Below are positions 1 to 10,158 of a DNA stretch of 64,000 bases, in pieces. The DNA is from Cocos nucifera. Lineage: Eukaryota > Streptophyta > Magnoliopsida > Arecales > Arecaceae. The stretch is from contig QRFJ01006425.1 in assembly GCA_006176705.1 (NCBI GenBank), positions 1 through 64,000 on the forward strand, in the 5' to 3' direction. The notes below the pieces were generated by a model. It did not search any database. It saw only the letters and a program-made list of their open reading frames with translations, and was not told where the DNA came from. How positions within the stretch are numbered: position 1 is the stretch's first letter; the number at the start of each line of letters is the position of its first letter. A program made the position numbers and the translations under genes.

Positions 1-1342
1 GTTTTTCGATGATGTTGGTATGATACGAGATCATGAACATTATCCATTATCATATTTTTTAGAGCTGAACCTAACTGTGGTCACCACAAATAGGTTTGAA
101 ATCTGGTTAATCATCATTGAACAATCTAAGTTACACATAACGACTCTGAATGAGATTCAATTAGTGTTCAAGGAAATCGTGCGTAGCAACTCGATTGAAC
201 CTAACGTTCTTCTTTTACTATCATTAAATAGTTTGTCCTGACTGAGCCAAAGGAGTTTGTGCTCATTTAGAGGCCTTCACTTTTTGTCTGACTGGAGATT
301 GTCGCAAGTCAAAAGAGGTTGATCTTATTTTTGTAAGATATTACCTGACCATTTTGGTCATTCTGCCATTCGTCCTTTGACTTGGTAAAAGTTGACCTAT
401 TTGGGACTGCCAAATGTTGACCATTGAATATGACTTTTGGCCCACATGTCACTGCACCTATTTAGAGAGCTGGTGGGGCTGTTCTCCTGTCAGAACTGGC
501 AAGGAGGGAGGGGAACGCCACCTTTGCGTGGTGCCCCAAGCTGGAGGCGCCAGGAGTTCCTATTGATAGGGGAACTCCATCTTTCATCCTTAGGATTATC
601 GATTAGAGTCTTTCCTAAGAACCAACTTTGACTGGTTCTAGGCACCCTTCTAAGAAGAAATTTCCAGGAGACTCTTTCCACCAAATCAGGATTTAGATTC
701 TTGATTTTCACAAAGAGTTGTGATTGGTTGGGGAAGAATAGGAGTTGGATCACAGGATAGTCTATAAAGGTAAGACCCTGCGACCAACTCAAGGAGCAAT
801 TTCACAATTCTCCATTGCCCTAAGGCTGCTTCTCCCCTCCTCCTCCATGCCAAACCCAACTTCTCTCTCTCCTCTCCATGTCCAGAAGTATTTTGGATCT
901 TGGTTGGTGCAATCCAGATAAGAGAAAGCGACTGAAAGCTAGAAGGCTGCGCTGTTGCAAAGGACAACTACTGATCTTCGAAAAGGAGTTTTGAAAGATC
1001 CTCTAGATCAGATCCAGATCTAATTTTTGAAGACACGATAGAGAAGAAGAGGATCTCTAGCTCTAGTTTGAGTGGATACCGGTAGAGTCCAGGCACTTGC
1101 GTGGCTAGATCCAGAACCTTCCACTGCTTACAGGATCATCAATGGATAATAGGATAATCCACTTCAAGATAAATTAAATCTAATTTAATTTATCTAAATT
1201 TATTTTAATTTTTAAAATAATAATAATCAGATCTAAAATATTTCATATCTGATCTAGATCAAAGAAAAAAATTTTTGAAATATATCTCTTGATCTGATCA
1301 GATCTGAACGAACTTGGTCCGGAAAATCAGGATTTTCCTTCA
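1..1342 (+). repeat. Element F: 3' part of a copia LTR related to the LTRs of G, plus orientation
   Basis: The stretch is a diverged copy, in opposite orientation, of the 2.3 kb LTRs at 28827-31093 and 36950-39226. Shared blocks include the lead-in around 241-480, the sentence-like block with 'gcgtggctagatccagaacc' near 1098, and the closing GATTTTCCTTCA ending at 1342, which mirrors the TGAAGG start of G. No tRNA-Met primer site follows position 1342, so this is either a 3' LTR or a solo LTR inserted into Tat element D. Its 5' part lies outside the window. Short ORFs within it do not resemble known proteins. Confidence 0.75.
763..770 (+). promoter_or_regulatory. LTR TATA box (F)
   Basis: TATAAAGG sits where the G-family LTRs carry TATAAATAG, so it is the probable core promoter of this LTR. 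Function is inferred from the family. Confidence 0.4.
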
Positions 1343-1376
1343 ATCCTAACAAGAGCAAAAAACTAACTATGTCAGA

Positions 1377-1600
1377 AAGAGGAGGAGAACCTCATCCTGA
1401 CATGGATGAAGATCTCTGATTATTTAAGATCGAAGGAGGAGAGAGGCCCTCTCAATGGCTCTTTTTGTGCCCCTAGAGTCATATCAAGAACAAGAGGAGA
1501 ACTTCATCCTGACATGAATGAAGTCCTCCGATCATGCAAGACAAGAGGAGGGGAGAGGCCCCCTCAACGGCCCCTTCGTACACCAATAACCTCATATTAA
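1377..1600 (+). repeat. Two-copy tandem duplication, unit about 115 bp
   Basis: A block beginning GAGGAGAACCTCATCCTGAC near 1383 recurs as GAGGAGAACTTCATCCTGAC near 1495. Each unit continues with an AGAGGCCC-CCTCAA-GGC motif. It lies in noncoding Tat DNA just right of LTR F. Confidence 0.7.
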
Positions 1601-1817
1601 TGAGGACTAAGACCTTTGGTTAAGCACCCCCAATAACCATGTTACTAAAGGATGAAGTAAGGAGAGCAAAATAGCCAACGAACATCAAATTCGAACAACA
1701 TAAAGGAACAATTAAAAAAAAAAGGGAGACATTTCATTGAAAGCTGGAATCTATTACATGAGAAGATCAGTAAGGCAAGACTAGTTACAAAAGAAAAGAT
1801 AAAGAATAACTAAAGTC

Positions 1818-4800
1818 CTAAGGAGGACTAGATTCCTCAGACTTTGGACTGCTAGCCATCACTAGGGCTTCCTTCAGACTAATGATCTCCTCCTCGAGCT
1901 CCTTTCTTCTAATCAAGTTCTTGAGGAATAGCTTGTCGGCCTTCCAAAAGTTTTTCTCTAACTCTCATAGCCTCTTCCTCAGAACTACCGACTCAGTCTC
2001 TGCATCTTTAATGGCTTGTTGCTCGTAAGTCAACTGAATCTTCAATCATTGTGCTTCAACTTTCTCTTCCCCAACGACCTCAGAGAGGTTACCTATGATC
2101 TTCCTTAAGGAAATAATCTACTCCAACTCTCTGCTCGCACCAGTCTGTTGACTATCAACTAATCACTTCCAAAGATGAGCCACCTCGTCGTTGGCCATTT
2201 TAAGCTCATGTTCGAGCCTATTCATCTTTTTTGCCCAACCTAGCCTATAATTGTTATGCCAAACTTCGACGTTATGAAGTTGTTTTTGAAGCTTGGAAAA
2301 CTTCTTCGACCAGTCCCAATCATGTTGTGCCTTGTCGGAGGACTATGGCGAGCTCCCTTCCAGCAGTTGAATCTTCTCCTTTGCTGCATTAAGCTTAATT
2401 TCAAGGGAGCTGACCTTGGACATCAAGGCCCAAGTCTTCTCACAACCGATCTTCTGTGTCCATTCTAGTTCTTTGGTCAAACGCTGCTTTCTATCGATGA
2501 AGTCCATAAGTTCCTTCTTATGTACCTTGCGAAGATGGGTGATCTCGACCGTCAACTTTGAGCAGTTTTTCCTTGACCGCTGAAGTTCACTTCCATCTTC
2601 TTCAGTTTCTTATTCAAATGGTGAACTTCTTTTTTCAAGTTTTTTATCATGGATTTTAGAGAAACCTCCTAAGATAGTGGCTCGGCCTTGACCGAAGATA
2701 GTGGGTCATGACTTTGATTGCTAGAAGGATTCTGAATGACACACATCATAGCACAAGTATAAAGAAAAGGAAATTCATTTTCATTTCTCAAAATATTTTG
2801 CATACATCAAAAAAAAAGGGGAAGAAAAAAAGTACAACTATCAAAAATTCTAGACCTTGGAAGGAATAGCAGCAGACGAGGTCGGAGCATTCTCTGCCAC
2901 CTCTGGCTCCTAAGCAGGTTTGAGCAATGGAGCAGCAGGTTCAAAGATTTTGGGGGCAAGTTTGGCAGTGGGAGAAGCAGTACCAATGTGTGCGCTAGCA
3001 TTGGAAGGGCCTGCTCCATCACCAGGCTCATCCATTAGAAGATCGAGGTCCACATGCGAAAAATTCTTTGCGACCCTCCCCATGCAGATGTGGAATCCCT
3101 CCAAAAAGGCCTCTCTAGTGAAGGCAATTTTTATGTCCACCATGGCCTTGGAGGACTTGAAGTCTTCAATAGCCTGCTCCCTTTCGGTGTCGACCTCCTC
3201 TTCTATCTTCTTCTTCTTCTCCTTGGCCAAGGTCAAGGTAGCCTTCAACCCTACCGCTGCTTCCTCCTCCCTCCTCAGCACCTCATGAAGACGCTCGACT
3301 TTGGTAGTTTGAATCTCGGAGGCCACTTTCAAATAGTTGACCTCGGCTCGAATCCTCTTAGTCTCCACCTGGGCCTCCTAGAGGGCTCTGGAAGCCTCGG
3401 CTTGATAGTGATCCACTGCCTTCAAGTTGAAAAATAGATAATGCCCCAACTACAAAATAGAAACCAAATCAGAGCTTTAAAGTACATTTAACATTTAAGC
3501 AAGTTTGGAAGGATCGGATACCTCAAGATAAGCAACAAAGGACTCATCAAATCTCTCCGCATTCTACTTTCGGATCATTTTCTCAACGATGTGGGGGAGA
3601 ATGCTTTCCTTCATCAAGGAGTGGATGATCTCTCGATCATCCAAAGAGACTTGCTCTTGATCGAAACTCTCACCGCCAAAGTTTGGCCTGCTCTTGATCC
3701 AAACTCTCACCGCAAAAGTTCCCGACCTTCCTCCTAACCTTCTTCCTGATGGCCTTTTTCTTCTTCCTCTCCATAATTTCCTCCTGATCGAGAGGCACGA
3801 GGATGGCGACCTCGTCGGGCAAGGTTGGGCTTGGCGTGGTAGTGACGGGTTCGAGAGCAAGCATGGCTTGGATCGGTGCAGATGAGCTCAGCTCTTCAGC
3901 GCGAGCCTTCTTTGGGGGACCCCCGGTAGAACGTTCCTTTCTTTTGAGGGACTTGATTTCTTTAGCCAGACGATTTTGCTCCTCCGGAGTCATCTCTATG
4001 ATGGAAATAGTTAAAGTCAGGAGAAAGAACTATGCATAATTAATGAGTTCCGAGAACTACCTGCTGGATCAAAGGGACTGAGATCGAGGTTAAACAACAT
4101 CTAATTATCCAATAATCTAGAGATCAGAGGAGCTCACTCAGTAGTTTTTCAGCTTATTAGCCGAGTCCTAATCTGCTTTCTCTAACTCGAGAACTCAACG
4201 AACCGAATCTCTTATATCACCCTAAGGAGGAAGACCTAATTCTAATGAGGGGCACGAGATGAAGAAGAACTTCTTCTTCCAATTGTGAATGGAAGAAAGA
4301 GCGCCCTTAAGCAACCCCTTCTTGTCGAACTGGGGTGAGACGTACCACCAATCCTTGATAGTGGGATGATATTTGAAGGTGAAGAAGTTGCAGAACAAGA
4401 AAATGATGGGTCGAACATCGGCCGTGATATACAAGAAAAGAAATCCTATGATGAACCTAAATGAATTGGAAAACATAGAGATGAAGGAGATGTTCAAGAA
4501 CCTAAAAAGAGCGACCATGAAAGGAGAAATTGGTAGCCTAAGTCCGGCACGAAGGGTCTTGGTATATAAGCAAATGCAGCCTGTGGGAGGGTAGCAAGCT
4601 CAGTCATCAGGATTGGAAAGCTCAAGTTCATACTCAGAGGGGATCCCAAATTGGATTCGGATCAAAGAAAGGTCTTCATGCTACAATTTGCAAGGGATTG
4701 TGTCAGGTATGAAGGGAGGATGGGCTGCTTTTACAAGTTCGATGTTCTTAGGAGTTGGGTCCATTAGGGTCAGTTGAGCCAAGCTCCCAGAACTGATTGT

Positions 4801-4821
4801 CCAAGACTCTTCAGCCGACAT
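1818..4821 (-). pseudogene. Antisense ORF (aORF) of Tat element D, degenerate
   Basis: This coding region is antisense to the LTR of its own element. I chose the start at 4821 (MSAEESW); it ends near 1818 with EESSPP-stop. The N-terminal third (about 4660-4222) carries PP.G.ICLYTKTLRAGLRLP, a short WWY motif and SSIHNWKKKFFF. These are hallmarks of the plant family annotated as putative gypsy-type transposon protein (Transposase_28-like), whose function is unknown. The middle (3993-3670) is basic, with runs of K and R. The C-terminal half (3368-2343) is rich in E, K and L in heptad-like order, so a long coiled coil is likely. Several stops and frameshifts break it (for example between 3670 and 3564, and around 2560-2900). 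It resembles the aORFs reported between pol and 3' LTR in Tat elements. Identification of the domain is firm; a cellular role cannot be stated. Confidence 0.72.
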
Positions 4822-5432
4822 TTGGATCAAACTAAACAGGAAAAAAAGGCCAAAAATCAAGGAGAACAAGGTATAAGAACTTTTCAAAGAAATCAAGAGG
4901 ATAAGATGCAATAGACATCAAAATAATCAAAAGAGAGGTTTCAAAACTAACTTAGATTGATCAAGAAGGAAAACGAGACAACTGGCACAATTGGAATCAA
5001 GCAGGAAATCACCCATGAGTGGAAGAAATGAAGAAATAAATCGAAGGACTCTCAGATGAGAGGACAAAAATCAAAGGAAAACAAAGAAGAACTCGAAAAG
5101 GAATGAGACCCCGAAGGAAGAAGGCAACCTTAAATATCCCATGGGGTCCGAGGTAGCTATGATGGTAGCCCTTCTACGATTGATCTTCAATCAACGCATG
5201 TCCCACTCATCATGGCAGAAGGCTAGCAGTTGAAGGATCCTTAATTGTGCCGTATCTTGGGCAGAGCTTCGGTGAGGATTTTGAAAAAATATCTCTTTGG
5301 GTCTCGTCGTATTGAAGAAGCTTCGACATCAATTTAGAAAAATATCAAAAGTTTCCATCCAACGGCATGGAAAATCAGGAAAGAACTTTGGCAGTCATAT
5401 GTCTTCACTCCCTTCCTTTGAACTTCGAACTC
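4822..5432. other. Noncoding spacer between aORF and 3' LTR of D
   Basis: I see no convincing gene here. On the minus strand it would be the 5' untranslated region and promoter of the aORF; on the plus strand it leads to the polypurine tract. Confidence 0.5.
5128..5137 (-). promoter_or_regulatory. Candidate TATA box of the antisense ORF
   Basis: The minus strand reads ATATTTAAGG about 310 bp upstream of the chosen aORF start. Spacing suits a transcript beginning near 5100 with a leader of roughly 280 bases. It is a motif match only. Confidence 0.3.
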
Positions 5433-5448
5433 GAGAGTAGGGGACTCT
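5433..5448 (+). other. Polypurine tract of D
   Basis: GAGAGTAGGGGACTCT directly precedes the TGTTGGGG start of the LTR. Such a tract primes plus-strand DNA synthesis and fixes the element as plus-oriented. Confidence 0.65.
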
Positions 5449-5614
5449 TGTTGGGGCTAAACCCCGCTCCTGCCGAAGTTCGGCTTAATATCGGATCATA
5501 GAGTAATCTCGATCGGTAGTAACAATTGCAGAAGAGCTTTGACTATAGCTCTGATTATCTCTAAGATGGCCGACCATCAACCTATTGGATGATCTTCTCC
5601 AACTGCACATAGAT

Positions 5615-6618
5615 TGTAGTGGGTATCAACATACTTTGATACCAACTATTGTGGAGTCTGGCCAAGACACCACGACCTCAAGACCTTATTGATATCATTT
5701 GCATTGCACTCAATCACGTATAGATACCATAAGAAAAAGAAAGAAGAATACAAGATAAGAGAGCACACAATCAAGTATATATAGATTAGACCAAGGTCTA
5801 CCTCCATGGGGCATGCAAAGCTTCCAAGGGAAAGAAAATCAAACAATACAAGAGGAACTTACCACTCAACCCCTATACAAGAGTCTCTTAACAAGAAGTT
5901 TTAAAACCCTTATAAAAGCTCTCTAAAATCTCTTAAGAAGCCTCTTAGCACCTTCAGAACATCACCATCTTTTCAACGCAATAAATGGTTCATCAATCGG
6001 AGTTATATAGACTCCAAAAACTCAAAAACAATATTTCAATAGGAAACCCAATCCTAATCACACTAGAGATTGCATCTGGACCGTGCGATCATGCAAAGCA
6101 CTCCTAGATCAACCTGGATCAAGCCTGAACCATTGGATCATGACCGGCTCCTTTCTGAGCTATCAGATCATGACTGGTCCATGGAACAGTGCCATGGATC
6201 GTGCGAAATGCAAAGGGAAACGGTCGATCCATGCGGGCACCCATGAGTCGGCAGTTCATGCAGGCGCCCATGAGCTGGTGGTTCATGGTGGACCGCACTC
6301 CACCGCATGGGCTAGGCACCCACGCAGCTTGCTCCACATGGCCCACGTGCACCCCTAGCGCGTAAATGCATGCCTGATCGACCCAGCGCATGGCTGGCCT
6401 AGCGCCGTCGTACACTGTCGGTTTGGGCCATGCCACCATCGGCCGACGCCGCTGGTGGGCTCTAGGGCTGTGCTACCTCATCCTAACCTTCTTTCGTATA
6501 TAGCTTCTCCATCTGAACTCCATTTGGGCTATTCTTAGGCTCATTAGACTCCGTTCTTCATCTTAGATCTCGTTCTAAGCTTATTGTGGATCGAATTTTA
6601 AGGTATTTTTTTTCAACA
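5615..6618 (-). repeat. 3' LTR of C
   Basis: This LTR aligns along its length with 8214-9221. Read on the minus strand it begins TGTTGAAAA and ends ACA. The TATA box is at 6002-6009 (minus strand TATATAAC). Small ORFs inside it are GC-rich LTR sequence and not genes. Confidence 0.85.
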
Positions 6619-8138
6619 ATATTCATCTCGACTCGATATTTGGCCTTCACCTATCTCTGAGAGCCTGTGATCCATCTCGCCCCCATGCCTTGGGGCACGC
6701 CTGCTGTCTCATGGATGGGCAAATGTGAGAGTCGAGCCAAGCTGCTCAATCCCACCTACGTCAATAGCTGTGTCAACTCTGACTTGAGACCTGCTTGGGG
6801 AAGTCTCCTATAGTAATAGAAATTTCACTCTATGACATCACCTCTCATCCTCCTGAATCTCTCATCTCATGTCCAATCCATCTCCACTTGTCGCTCCACC
6901 TCGCACTGGACTCCCTCTAGCTCCTAAAGCTCTACCTCGCACTAGACTCTCTGCTAGAGAGTAATGTCCTCCCATCTTCTTCTTTCCCTCTAGAATAACT
7001 CTATCGCCATGCATGATCTTCAGGATTCGATCGCCAGCTACCAACCTGTAGCCATTTGAATCCAATCTGCTCAGTGAGATAAGATTTCATCTAAAATTAG
7101 GTATGTATTGGATCTTTTCCAATCTTCTCATTGTACCATTATGTATCCTCCAACTGACTATCCTGATGCCTCTAATCGTACAGCTCGATCCATCCAGCAG
7201 ATAAATAGTGCCCTCACTGCTCTTTAGAGAGTCAAACTATTTCTCTCTACAACAAATATGATATGTGCATGCAAAATCTAAAATTCACTGCTAGAAAGAA
7301 GTAGATACCTCATCAGATATCTCTAGAACATCATCCTTTGACTTGCTACTGGCCGTCGCTGTAGTAGCCCTCATCCGATCCCTAAGCTGTGGGCAATCTC
7401 TGACATGATGCCCCAACTCATCGTATCTATAGCATCTGATCTTGCTAGGATATCTCATCTTGAACCTGGATCGTCCTCCTCACGATCCTCTACCGCTCTA
7501 TCTGCTGCCAGCAGCTCCTCTAGAAATCACCAAAGCTGAGCTACCACCATCTAAGCTCGAAGCTGGGTTCTCCCTCCTGACAACCTCATTCTAGAGAATC
7601 ACCATAGTGACCTCATCCATCTTGATGGTGCTCTTTCCCACTAGAAGAGTAGTCACCAAGGACTCATACGAAGGAGGAAGCGATGCTAGCAAGACCAACG
7701 CTTGGGTCTTCTCCTCAACCTTCTCACCTACACTGAGAAGATCGATGAAAATCTTCTGAAAGTGGCTGAGATGCTCCTGCATGCTCTAACCTCGATCATC
7801 CATAATTGGTAGAACTGCCTCCAAAGGAAAAGGATATAGGTAAGAGACATTGCCATGTACAACTTCTCGAGCTTCGACCATAGTACCATCAAAAAAGTCT
7901 CGCCAAGTACATGGATTACCACCTCATCTGCTAGGTACATATGGATGGTACTCACCATCTACATCTATTGCTGCTCCCAAGTTCTCTCCTCTATGGTGTC
8001 TGGCTTCTTTTCATTCAAGAAAGTATCGATCAAACTATGTTGGATGAGCACGTCCTTCACCCTCGCTTGCCATAAGGAGAAATTATTCTTTCCATCGAAT
8101 CATCTGATCTCCACCTTGATTGTGCTTGCCTTCTCCAT
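6613..8138 (-). pseudogene. Gag-protease polyprotein of C (copia type), degenerate
   Basis: The start ATG is at 8138, some 60 bp after the primer site. Gag (about 8138-7580) shows the copia core around FDGKNNFSLWQ, then LADEVVIHVLGE and LASLPPSYESL. A basic RGRRG stretch leads to a knuckle reading CYRYDELGHHVRDC near 7440-7400; the second cysteine of CX2CX4HX4C is tyrosine, so zinc binding is probably lost. A protease-like region follows (ILDFACTYHIC, then NLISLSRLDSNGYR near 7065). The frame continues through a basic tail to a TGA at 6613-6615, already inside the LTR. Several stops and at least one frameshift (two gag frames overlap at 7728-7782) make it nonfunctional. Gag would package the RNA and protease would cut the polyprotein. 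Confidence 0.75.
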
Positions 8139-8199
8139 CTTCTTTGATCTCGATCAACACCATCACAATCTGGGCAACCACGTATGCTGGTATCATTTA

Positions 8200-8212
8200 G
8201 CTCTAATACCAA
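8200..8212 (-). other. Primer-binding site of C
   Basis: The minus strand reads TTGGTATTAGAGC, one base from the tRNA-iMet complement TGGTATCAGAGC, immediately inside the 5' LTR. Confidence 0.8.
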
Positions 8213-8213
8213 T

Positions 8214-9221
8214 TGTTAGGATATCAATATACTTTGATACCGACTATTGTGGAGTCTGACCAGGACATCATGACCTCAAGACCTTATCGATACCATTTGC
8301 ATTGCACTCGATCACGTATAGATACCACAAGAGAAAGAAAGAAGAATACAAGACAAGAGAGCACATAATCAAGTATACGTGGATTAGACTAAGGTCTACC
8401 TCCACAAGACGTGCAAAGCTTCATTACAAGAGAAAGAAAATCAAACAATACAAGAGAAACTTACCACTCAACCTCTATACAAGAGTTTTTCAATAAGAAG
8501 CCTCAAAATTCTTACAAAAGTTTTTTAAAACCTCTCAAAAAGCCTCTCAATATCTTCAAAACATCACCAGCTTTCCAACACAACAAACGGTTCATCAATC
8601 GGACTTATATAGACTCTAGAAACTCAAAAATAATGTTTCAATAGGAAACCCAATCCTAATCACACTTGAGACTGCATCTGAATCATCCAATCATGCAAAG
8701 CACTCCTAGATCAGCTCGGATCAAGCCTGAGCCATCAAATCATGATCGGCTCCTCCCTGAGCTATCAGATCGTGATCGGTCCATGTAACAATGCCATGGA
8801 TCGTGCGAAATGCAAAGAGAAACGGTCGGGCCATGCGAGCGCCCATGAGCCGATGGTCCACATAGGCGCCCATGAGTCGGTAGTCCATGGTGGACCACGC
8901 TCCACTGCATGGGTTGGACGCCCATGCGGCTTGCTCTATGTAGCCCATGCACACACTTGCATGCCCGACCGGCCCAACGTGCGGCTGGCCCAGCACCAAC
9001 ACATGCTGTTGGTTTGGGCCATGCCACCATCGGTCGGCATCGCTGGTGGGCCCCTTCGATGGACCCGAGGGCTGTGCTACCTCATCCCAACCTTTTCTCA
9101 TACGTAACTTTTTTGTCCATACTTCATTTTAGCTATTCTTAGGCTCATTGGACTCCATTCGTTATCCTAGACCTCATATTGGGCTTATTATGGATTGAAT
9201 CTTAAGGCATTTTTCTCAACA
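8214..9221 (-). repeat. 5' LTR of C
   Basis: It is the partner of 5615-6618 and ends at the primer site. Both LTRs include a GC-rich stretch with repeated CCCATGAG and CATGG motifs (8820-9070). The copies differ by many point changes, so the insertion is not recent. Confidence 0.85.
8604..8611 (-). promoter_or_regulatory. TATA box in C 5' LTR
   Basis: The minus strand reads TATATAAG, and the matching site in the 3' LTR reads TATATAAC at 6002-6009. It probably sets the start of the element RNA. Confidence 0.5.
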
Positions 9222-9550
9222 CAAATCTCAATCGGATGAGCTTGAGCAGTAAAGGCAACTGAATTCCTCCATCATAAGCAGTCGACTCTCCCTAGCTTAA
9301 CTCTTGTTAGACAAACTTGAATAGGAAAAGTGATCGCCTAAGCAGTTGGCTAAGTATCCAATCTCTGGGTAATCCGGCCCAGCCGATCTTGAAGCAGGTT
9401 GAACCCTCATCTAATCAAACCTCCTTTAAATCAAACCTCACTATCGTGGATCGAATCCTGCGACATGAATCACTTTCTAGCCAAGTTCCCCCTCAGACAA
9501 ACCACTACGCCTTTTTGAGAGTGGCAGATCTTGGTGCTCTCCTATTCAAA

Positions 9551-9660
9551 CAAGCTCCTTCCAACCGAACTCCTTTCAGTCGCTAGACAAGCTCCTTCTA
9601 GTCGAACTCCTTCCAGTCGTCAAGTAGGCCCCTATCGGATGAACTCCTTATGATCACCCA
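9551..9660 (+). repeat. Three tandem copies of a roughly 37-bp unit in D LTR
   Basis: CAAGCTCCTTCCAACCGAAC at 9551 recurs as CAAGCTCCTTCTAGTCGAAC at 9588, with a weaker third copy from about 9624. It lies about 275 bp upstream of the TATA box, a place where LTR enhancer repeats are common. Confidence 0.6.
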
Positions 9661-9934
9661 GAAGGACCTCATCATCTATGTAAACTTAGCTTCCAGCTCA
9701 ACGTAAATCAATCCACATACAGACAATCTTGGAGAAATCTGAACCTCTAGAACTATTGGATGCGAAGCTCTTTACTACCGATAACTGTTCCATCCAAACT
9801 TCAACTATTAAATCCCAATAGATTGGCACGTCATGATAATGGACACCACCCTCCATAACAAACTCTACATGGCCTTGAACGGCCTACTATCAGGTAGTTA
9901 TGGCTGTCATCATCAGTTTGTTACAAGCTCCGCC

Positions 9935-9942
9935 TATAAAAA
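9935..9942 (+). promoter_or_regulatory. TATA box of D 3' LTR
   Basis: TATAAAAA lies within GCCTATAAAAAGGGAC, about 220 bp before the LTR end. Position and strand agree with the assigned LTR orientation. Confidence 0.55.
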
Positions 9943-10158
9943 GGGACTCTCTAGATATGTTTTCGGGCTAAGCTCTAAACTCTGCTCTAAAATTCTTTGA
10001 GTGCTCCATTTCTATGGACAAAAAATTAACTTGACCGTCAGAGGATCCTACTGGAGCCATCCCACCTTCGATTCAGGACTTGTTTTGTAGGTCCTGATAG
10101 TGACTTCATCTTCCTCAACTCCAGCCAATTTTGGCATCCATAGTTTTCTGCACCAACA

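Larger units (their letters stand above)
5615..9221 (-). mobile_element. Element C: short copia-like LTR element with gag and protease only
   Basis: Two direct repeats of about 1.0 kb (5615-6618 and 8214-9221) flank 1,595 bp of internal DNA. On the minus strand the order is LTR, tRNA-Met-type primer site, gag, zinc knuckle, protease-like region, LTR. Integrase, RT and RNase H are absent, and the protease frame runs straight into the 3' LTR. This fits either an internally deleted copia element or a non-autonomous class such as the TR-GAG elements reported in plants. Flanking 5-mers are TAGAT and CAAAT, a target duplication with two transitions. Confidence 0.82.
1343..10158 (+). mobile_element. 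Element D: 3' end of a Tat-lineage Ty3/gypsy retrotransposon
   Basis: Visible parts in order are an antisense ORF region (1818-4821), a purine-rich tract (5433-5448) and a plus-strand LTR running from TGTTGGGG at 5449 to ACCAACA at 10158. An antisense ORF between pol and the 3' LTR is a known trait of many Tat elements. Its gag-pol should therefore lie on the plus strand left of the window. D entered the 3' LTR of B; the five bases after it (aatcc, 10159-10163) match B LTR sequence at 58368-58372. Element C later split its LTR and LTR F lies upstream of the antisense ORF. Confidence 0.75.
5449..10158 (+). repeat. 3' LTR of Tat element D, split by element C
   Basis: The LTR begins TGTTGGGG and ends ACCAACA, giving the inverted TG...CA ends of LTRs. 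Removing C (5615-9221) and one duplicated 5-mer leaves about 1.1 kb. A TATA box near 9935 and a short tandem repeat at 9551-9660 lie in the right-hand part. The right end abuts B LTR sequence. Confidence 0.7.

Noticed and set aside
20..241. 73-aa ORF at the left edge
   Set aside because: Lies inside LTR F with no recognisable motif.
2920..3437. Plus-strand ORFs of 122 and 127 aa
   Set aside because: Shadows of the coiled-coil part of the antisense ORF on the other strand.
8742..9107. ORFs of 77-126 aa in the C LTR, both strands
   Set aside because: GC-rich LTR sequence; frames differ between the two LTRs and match no protein known to me.
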